From Alitta virens (taxonomy: Eukaryota > Annelida > Polychaeta > Phyllodocida > Nereididae): DNA of 64,000 nucleotides. The translations under genes and the position numbers were made by a program. The stretch is taken from the NCBI GenBank assembly GCA_932294295.1, contig OW028573.1:67495829-67559828 (forward strand). Direction: 5' to 3'. Of this stretch, positions 59,901-64,000 are shown piece by piece. The notes under the pieces were generated by a model. The model searched no databases, was not told the origin of the DNA, and saw nothing but the letters and a program-made list of their open reading frames with translations. How positions within the stretch are numbered: position 1 is the first letter of the stretch; each line of letters begins with the position of its first letter.

Positions 59901-61106
59901 ATAAAACATGAAAAGAATATGTCTAAACACAGTACATGAGTGTAGTTGTGCCTTTTTTCCTACATTCATTAACATATTTTACAATGAAAGCAATAAAAGT
60001 AAGTCTAATTAATCTTATTGCTGTATTCTTTATATATCAGACATTACACATATCACCTAAATAACCAGGGAAATGAGCCTTAACTACTGACCAATACACA
60101 AGTCTAAACTCGATACACAAAATATACCCCTTGCATGGCCCTGCTTGTGACATCTGGAATTATACGAGCCATTCCATTCTCTGTTCTGTAACAACCACAT
60201 ATTACTGCCAAGACTGCAGTAGGGTTGTTATTTAGTATCCTAGTTCAATCATCAACCTTGCCAGATATGCATTTATTGAATACTTAACCTCAGAAACATG
60301 TTATTCATGTAAAATGTAGATTGAAACTAAGCATGACATATATGTACATATTATGAAAATTGTATTCATTATCACCTCCTACAGCAGAATTTGTATTGAT
60401 TTTTTTGCCTACAGTTTAAAGTATACAAATAATTAAAAATACCTTAGGTTTTAATTTTTAAAGTCTTAGGGTTTGCTGCCGCGCAGCCTATGTTTTTATG
60501 GAGTTATGAAGGTCCCTTGCCTGTGCTTTATAGCATACCAGCATATTCCGTTTACCAGGAACTGCTCTTGATACCTTGATTCTAATAAGGATCCTTTTTC
60601 TTGTTCCAGGGCGTGTTCGTCTCGCTAATATACTGCTTTTTCAACGGGGAGGTAAGGTCGGTCTTCCTTATTGTTATGCAGATATACCTTTCATGTGCCC
60701 TTCGAACTCTTCGAACTTCTGTCATTATTCTTCTCATTCCATGTCCTCACACCAAGATGTTCTTGGTTTCTGTTTCAATCAGGTCATTGCGCAACTGCAG
60801 AGGCCCTGCTCTTCCGGTCGGTTACGTCATCAGCGCCGCTCTGTAGTCAACGTGACGCAAGTGACGTCATTTGATGAGCATCGTAGCCCGTCTGGCTCTG
60901 ACCATTCCATCAATTCACACATCGCTAAAGGTATCAGGAATGGACAGTTGCTGAGACAAAAATATGGCTCTGAAGTCGAAATGGACTTTATTGGAGTGGA
61001 GACGCCATTGAAAACCCCCACCCAGGGTAAATACCGCGTCACACATCCGGTCAACAGTCGCCATGACAACGCCTGGTACACGGCCATTCCCACATTGCCC
61101 TCTTGA
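52981..61106 (+). CDS. Class B1 (secretin-family) G-protein-coupled receptor, 11 exons, 5' end missing
   Basis: This is a peptide-hormone receptor of the plasma membrane, expected to couple to heterotrimeric G proteins. Exons are 52981-53428, 53892-53983, 54231-54322, 54438-54591, 55168-55318, 55453-55513, 55910-55976, 56067-56149, 57747-57882, 60610-60651 and 60783-61106. All junctions are AG/GT and phases close to 1650 nt (549 residues plus stop). Family landmarks are: ectodomain cysteines; TM3 FFWMFCEGYYLH with C265; TM4 IGWGIP; extracellular loop 2 C334-W335; TM5 NILRILL; TM6 RKGLKAAFMLIPLFG; TM7 GVFVSLIYCFFNGE. An in-frame TAG sits directly before 52981 at an acceptor site, so the start codon and signal peptide are on unseen upstream exon(s). 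The subfamily is uncertain; from memory it looks nearest to the invertebrate PDF-receptor/calcitonin/CRF-like groups. Confidence 0.9.
54231..57882 (+). CDS. GPCR TM1 to extracellular loop 3 exons
   Basis: Seven exons carry TM1 (GVYVSLGCSVASLVALVPAI), TM2 (VKVHIHFFVSLALAGVTNIL, with the conserved His), TM3, TM4, loop 2 plus start of TM5 (one 67-nt exon), TM5 and TM6. Intron phases in order are 2, 0, 1, 2, 0, 2, 0. Intracellular loop 3 is short (LLFQLHAHPHEPSNFRKG), and its arginine codon is split by an intron, as is common in the family. Confidence 0.88.
54828..54943. mobile_element. MITE family D, copy 1, in GPCR intron
   Basis: The ends cccagatagcattccaaatc and gatttgaaatgctatct are inverted repeats. 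The interior is also largely self-complementary (acatcgtttctacttcgccg). Confidence 0.7.
55588..55722. mobile_element. MITE family D, copy 2, in GPCR intron
   Basis: The ends cccagatagcattccaaatc and gatttggaattctatcaggg are inverted repeats. A third, partial copy ends at 50370. Confidence 0.7.
55737..55885 (-). mobile_element. SINE family B fragment in GPCR intron (B10)
   Basis: ggcctgaagcttagggagct, ccagaggcagacgtaatgta, gatgataaggcttggggtcc and cccatgggtggggtc, directly after MITE D copy 2. Confidence 0.7.
57132..57325. mobile_element. MITE family C, inverted partial copy (C4)
   Basis: The end ccgttagtttcatttaaaaa follows TA at 57130-57131. The body gaaactagacaaagct and agcagctggctttagcatg is the reverse complement of C2. 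The far terminus is lost. Confidence 0.6.
57883..59250. other. Intronic sequence, nothing recognised
   Basis: Part of the 2.7-kb intron before the TM7 exon. Short open frames at 58524-58967 have no recognisable domain. Confidence 0.45.
59251..59985. repeat. Degenerate tandem repeat of about 155 bp in GPCR intron
   Basis: agttgtgccttttg (or near) occurs at 59317, 59475, 59792 and 59944, and gcagaact plus ctaataca at matching offsets. Spacings of 158, 317 and 152 imply about five units, one of them eroded. Confidence 0.7.
60610..60651 (+). CDS. GPCR 42-nt TM7 exon
   Basis: Encodes exactly 14 residues (GVFVSLIYCFFNGE) between phase-0 introns. A separate 42-nt TM7 exon is a known conserved feature of class B1 receptors, and its skipping in several vertebrate receptors removes half of TM7 without a frameshift. 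Confidence 0.9.
60783..61106 (+). CDS. GPCR last exon (cytoplasmic tail)
   Basis: Starts VIAQLQRPCSSGRLRHQRRS, completing the NGEV motif after TM7, and ends at TGA 61104-61106. The 107-residue tail is Ser/Thr- and Arg-rich (for example HRSPSGSDHSINSH), fitting phosphorylation and arrestin control; that role is inferred. Confidence 0.88.
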   Translation, partial: VIAQLQRPCSSGRLRHQRRSVVNVTQVTSFDEHRSPSGSDHSINSHIAKGIRNGQLLRQKYGSEVEMDFIGVETPLKTPTQGKYRVTHPVNSRHDNAWYTAIPTLPS

Positions 61107-63770
61107 AGGACTTAACTGTTCATGTATCATTAATCACAAGCATACAACAGACTATTTAGAAAACGACATTGATGATTATATAGGACCACTGCAGACTTCT
61201 GCATATATCAGATTTTTGTTTCTTTTTTACTTGTAAAATGCATGCAGTTTCATTCATGTAAATAGAACAATGTTTAAATATTGTGAAAATATCCATGCCA
61301 TTAGAGACAATAGATGAGTTACAGGTAAACCGTGTGGTATGCCTCTCATGTACAGTATTACATTCGATTGCGAATATTTGTCTGCATGTCGTATTATCTT
61401 GATAACATGTTTGTAATGTATAAACTATCATATATTAAAATTGTTTCAAATAGATTTTCTTGTTATAGTCTATCAGGAACAAGATTAAGCGACAACAGTA
61501 TACACATGAAAACACGAGGGGGCGCATATTTCACTATTAGCCCTCTGGTGTCAATTCGGCGTAACTTGGACATTTTAGTTCAATTTACTGGTATTAATTC
61601 ATGTAAAATTGACAAAGCATTTTCGACAAATCGATTTTGTTAAAAATTATGACAGCAGTGCATGGCATTCTGTTGAAGTAATTAATTTGTACTGCATTAG
61701 AACTTGGAAAGTTTTAACACACGCATCTCGTGACATAGAGCAACATGTCTCACAAATTAGTTTTGAATTGTGTCAATCAAAGTACATGCAAAAATAACAG
61801 CTGCCTGGCGCCCATGTTTTGCTATCCATTAAAGTGTCACAGGTTGAGGCGTATTTATCGAAGGGACACTCATGTTATCCGACGGTCATTTCCAACTGGG
61901 CTGATAACCACTGGAGTCCCTGTGACCCGGTCAAATGTCAGCTAACCCCAAACTGACCAAAGGTTAATCTCAGCTTCCCATTTAACCCTGATTTGAGCAT
62001 GTCATTGGGTATAACGAATGTATACCAAGCAGCGTGGCCCTGTGTATATTTATATGTATACAGTAGGGCCCAAATGTCCGCAACAATATGTCATAAATGA
62101 AATTGCGAGTAAAATTATCGACGTAATAAAAAAAAAGTTGCTAAAAGCTTTGAAAGTGGAAAAATTGTTTGAATTGCAGAATTTTAGAATTGAAAATGAT
62201 TATACATTTCAGGTGAAATGTGTGGAGATGGAAGTGAACTGTAATCTTCTGGGTGTATGTGAACAACTGTAATTATCATACACTGCAGGGGGTCAAACTT
62301 ATGGCTGACAAAAAACATGCCGAAAATATAGAACCTTTACTTAGCGATCTATATAGATGATACATTATGTACCAGACATGCATGTATATACATTTGTACG
62401 TTTGTTAGTTATAACCAATTTGCTAAGCTATTATCAAGTAACACGGATTATAGAGTAATCATTACACCTTTAATTATTTATGCCCAAGTCTCTGGAGAAC
62501 AAAACAATGAGAGAAATAATATGTGATTGCTAAATATGCACTAGCCCTTTTTGTCTGAGATCCATACCACCAAAGAAGTTAGTATTCTTGTGAGATGTGA
62601 TGTGGCAGAGATTGGTTGCGATGTTACGTCAGTGAAGACTGAAAGAGTTAGCAGTACAGGTTGGCATTTTGGCGGCTGATGAATTGGGTGTGAGGACAAG
62701 GTCGCCTGCTGACATGGAATTGACTCCGGATCCTAACAAGCCAAACAATGATGATGTGTTATATTAAAGGATATGTCAACGACTGCCCTGCTGTTTCTCT
62801 CTTCTCCCGGACCTTTCTCACCAACTTCCCGCGAAGAGCTAGCTGCTTCAGCAACTGCTTCCCGCATCACCGCATCTTCTGAATGTGGCAGTCGCAACAG
62901 TAAGCATCAACAGAAGCGCATGTAATGATTTTGTTTTGTGATTGTGTGCTGCATAACACGCATTGATATCATGTGAAATGGAGAATTGTTATAACCTGGG
63001 TTTCTTAGTTACAAGTTTATCACGTCATTGGAACATATTTACAGCAAATACAGAGTAATCTCTTATGTGATATGATTACTAAAATACAACTGTATATAAT
63101 CTGATTATTCGAACTAAATGGACTGACAGTGCATGGACTCAAAATTGATCAATGAGTGCATGGAGGTTCTATTCTACAAGTGCACTGCAGTCTGCACTGT
63201 AGTGACATCGTCTCTAGACCCACCAAGTGAAGTTGACAGTGCAGTGTTGTCGTCATCAGACGCTTTAGTTTACCCCACACCTGACATTGTTTAGATCACA
63301 ATTTACCCCAAGGGATTTTGCGATCAGGGTGAAATCCCCAAACCCCATGCTCTGGCCACCTGCAAGCCACCCATGGATCCCACATTCAGTGGGTTATGAC
63401 TGGCCAACATGTAAGCACTTTGTTCTAATGACCTGGCTTTTGTAAACAGTAATAGCCGTTTAGGTACAGACAATTCCTACAAAAATGTGCATACCAGTAC
63501 AGACGGCAAACTGTACATACTACCTAGACAGAAACATTGCTGTCATTTGCAAGCGCGCCCATAGGCTCAGCAGTTTATCGGACTATTCTATTCGGTAATG
63601 CACTCGAGGCTTGATCCCCTTTTTCATTTCATGTTTACGAAATATTGCAATACGTCCATAGGTTTTGATTTCAAGTGCACGCGAATCATGCACACTAATT
63701 CTTCCCATAAATCTGCAAACCTTCGTCCAATTGCAAGACGCCATCCCTGGTTAGAGCAGACCAGCACCTT
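61107..63770. other. GPCR 3' flank; no recognised gene
   Basis: Holds the 3' UTR of the GPCR. No strong AATAAA was found near the stop; one AATAAA followed by an A-run occurs at about 62126. Nothing else is supported. Confidence 0.4.
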
Positions 63771-63774
63771 CTGA

Positions 63775-64000
63775 CTGCAGCAAAGGTCCCGCCAGAATTA
63801 TGCCAGTTGCAGCCTGCAGGGGTCACTTATGGGGCCAATATGCACCCTGTTAACGTTCCTTGATCTTGACACCAGACACTTGTTCAATGCCATCAATACA
63901 ACAGTCCTCAAGGTCCTGAGCCAGGGCTACAATGAGTTATGTGCCAAATCCGACAAGCTTATGATGTGTGGCTTATGTCATGTTCGAGGGATTAGAGGGT
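63775..64000 (+). other. Open frame running off the right edge
   Basis: 75 codons are open after a TGA at 63772-63774 (including LLTFLDLDTRHLFNAINTTV and KLMMCGLCHVRGIRG). The composition is protein-like, but no domain is recognised and no start or splice evidence is available. It may be an exon, an element fragment or chance. Confidence 0.2.

Noticed and set aside
60576..60782. Start of the last GPCR frame upstream of 60610 and between 60652 and 60782
   Set aside because: Contains a clear GT donor at 60652 and AG acceptor at 60782. The frame merely stays open through the intron.
62061..62310. Possible Tc1-like MITE starting cagtagggcccaaatgtccg
   Set aside because: I could not find a matching inverted end or target duplication.

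Overview
The window is AT-rich nuclear DNA from an animal. Genes are sparse, coding sequence is split by canonical GT-AG introns, and most of the recognisable content is transposable elements, tRNA-derived SINEs, small inverted-repeat (MITE-like) elements and microsatellites. The one host gene is a secretin-type GPCR. Harbinger, CR1/L2-like LINE and tRNA-SINE content together fit a marine invertebrate (an echinoderm, hemichordate, cephalochordate, mollusc or annelid would all fit). I cannot name the species.

Layout. Positions 110-1090 hold a decayed LINE reverse transcriptase. Positions 1898-6977 hold an apparently complete PIF/Harbinger DNA transposon with TAA target duplications, matching 44-bp terminal inverted repeats, and two intact convergent genes: a DDE transposase on + and a Myb/SANT-like DNA-binding protein on -. 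It also has 21-bp-period palindromic arrays inside both ends, a tandemly duplicated left end, and a large foldback between the genes. Positions 8154-9066 hold a LINE 3' fragment between two (ACT)n tracts. From 13324 to about 17135 lies a second, diverged and dead Harbinger copy whose transposase gene is split by a 5'-truncated LINE (14143-15953).

From about 17 kb to 47 kb no host gene could be supported. This stretch holds a GGTA minisatellite (18750-19580), a 63-bp tandem repeat (31528-31966), copies of two SINE families (A and B), several TA-flanked MITEs, and two pairs of unnamed dispersed repeats. A second copy of the LINE family seen inside Harbinger copy 2 lies at 47975-49097 with a 9-bp target duplication.

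Positions 52981-61106 carry 11 exons of a class B1 (secretin-family) GPCR: the hormone-binding ectodomain, seven transmembrane segments and a 107-residue cytoplasmic tail. The splice phases close perfectly to give 549 visible residues. The exon(s) with the start codon and signal peptide lie upstream and were not found. Its introns hold MITEs, a SINE and a degenerate 155-bp repeat. From 61107 to the right edge there is no supported gene, only a 75-codon open frame running off the end.

Functionally there are two stories. One is a mobile-element system in which a transposase and its DNA-binding partner presumably act on the phased terminal arrays. The other is a single neuropeptide or peptide-hormone receptor gene, unrelated to the transposons apart from carrying some in its introns.
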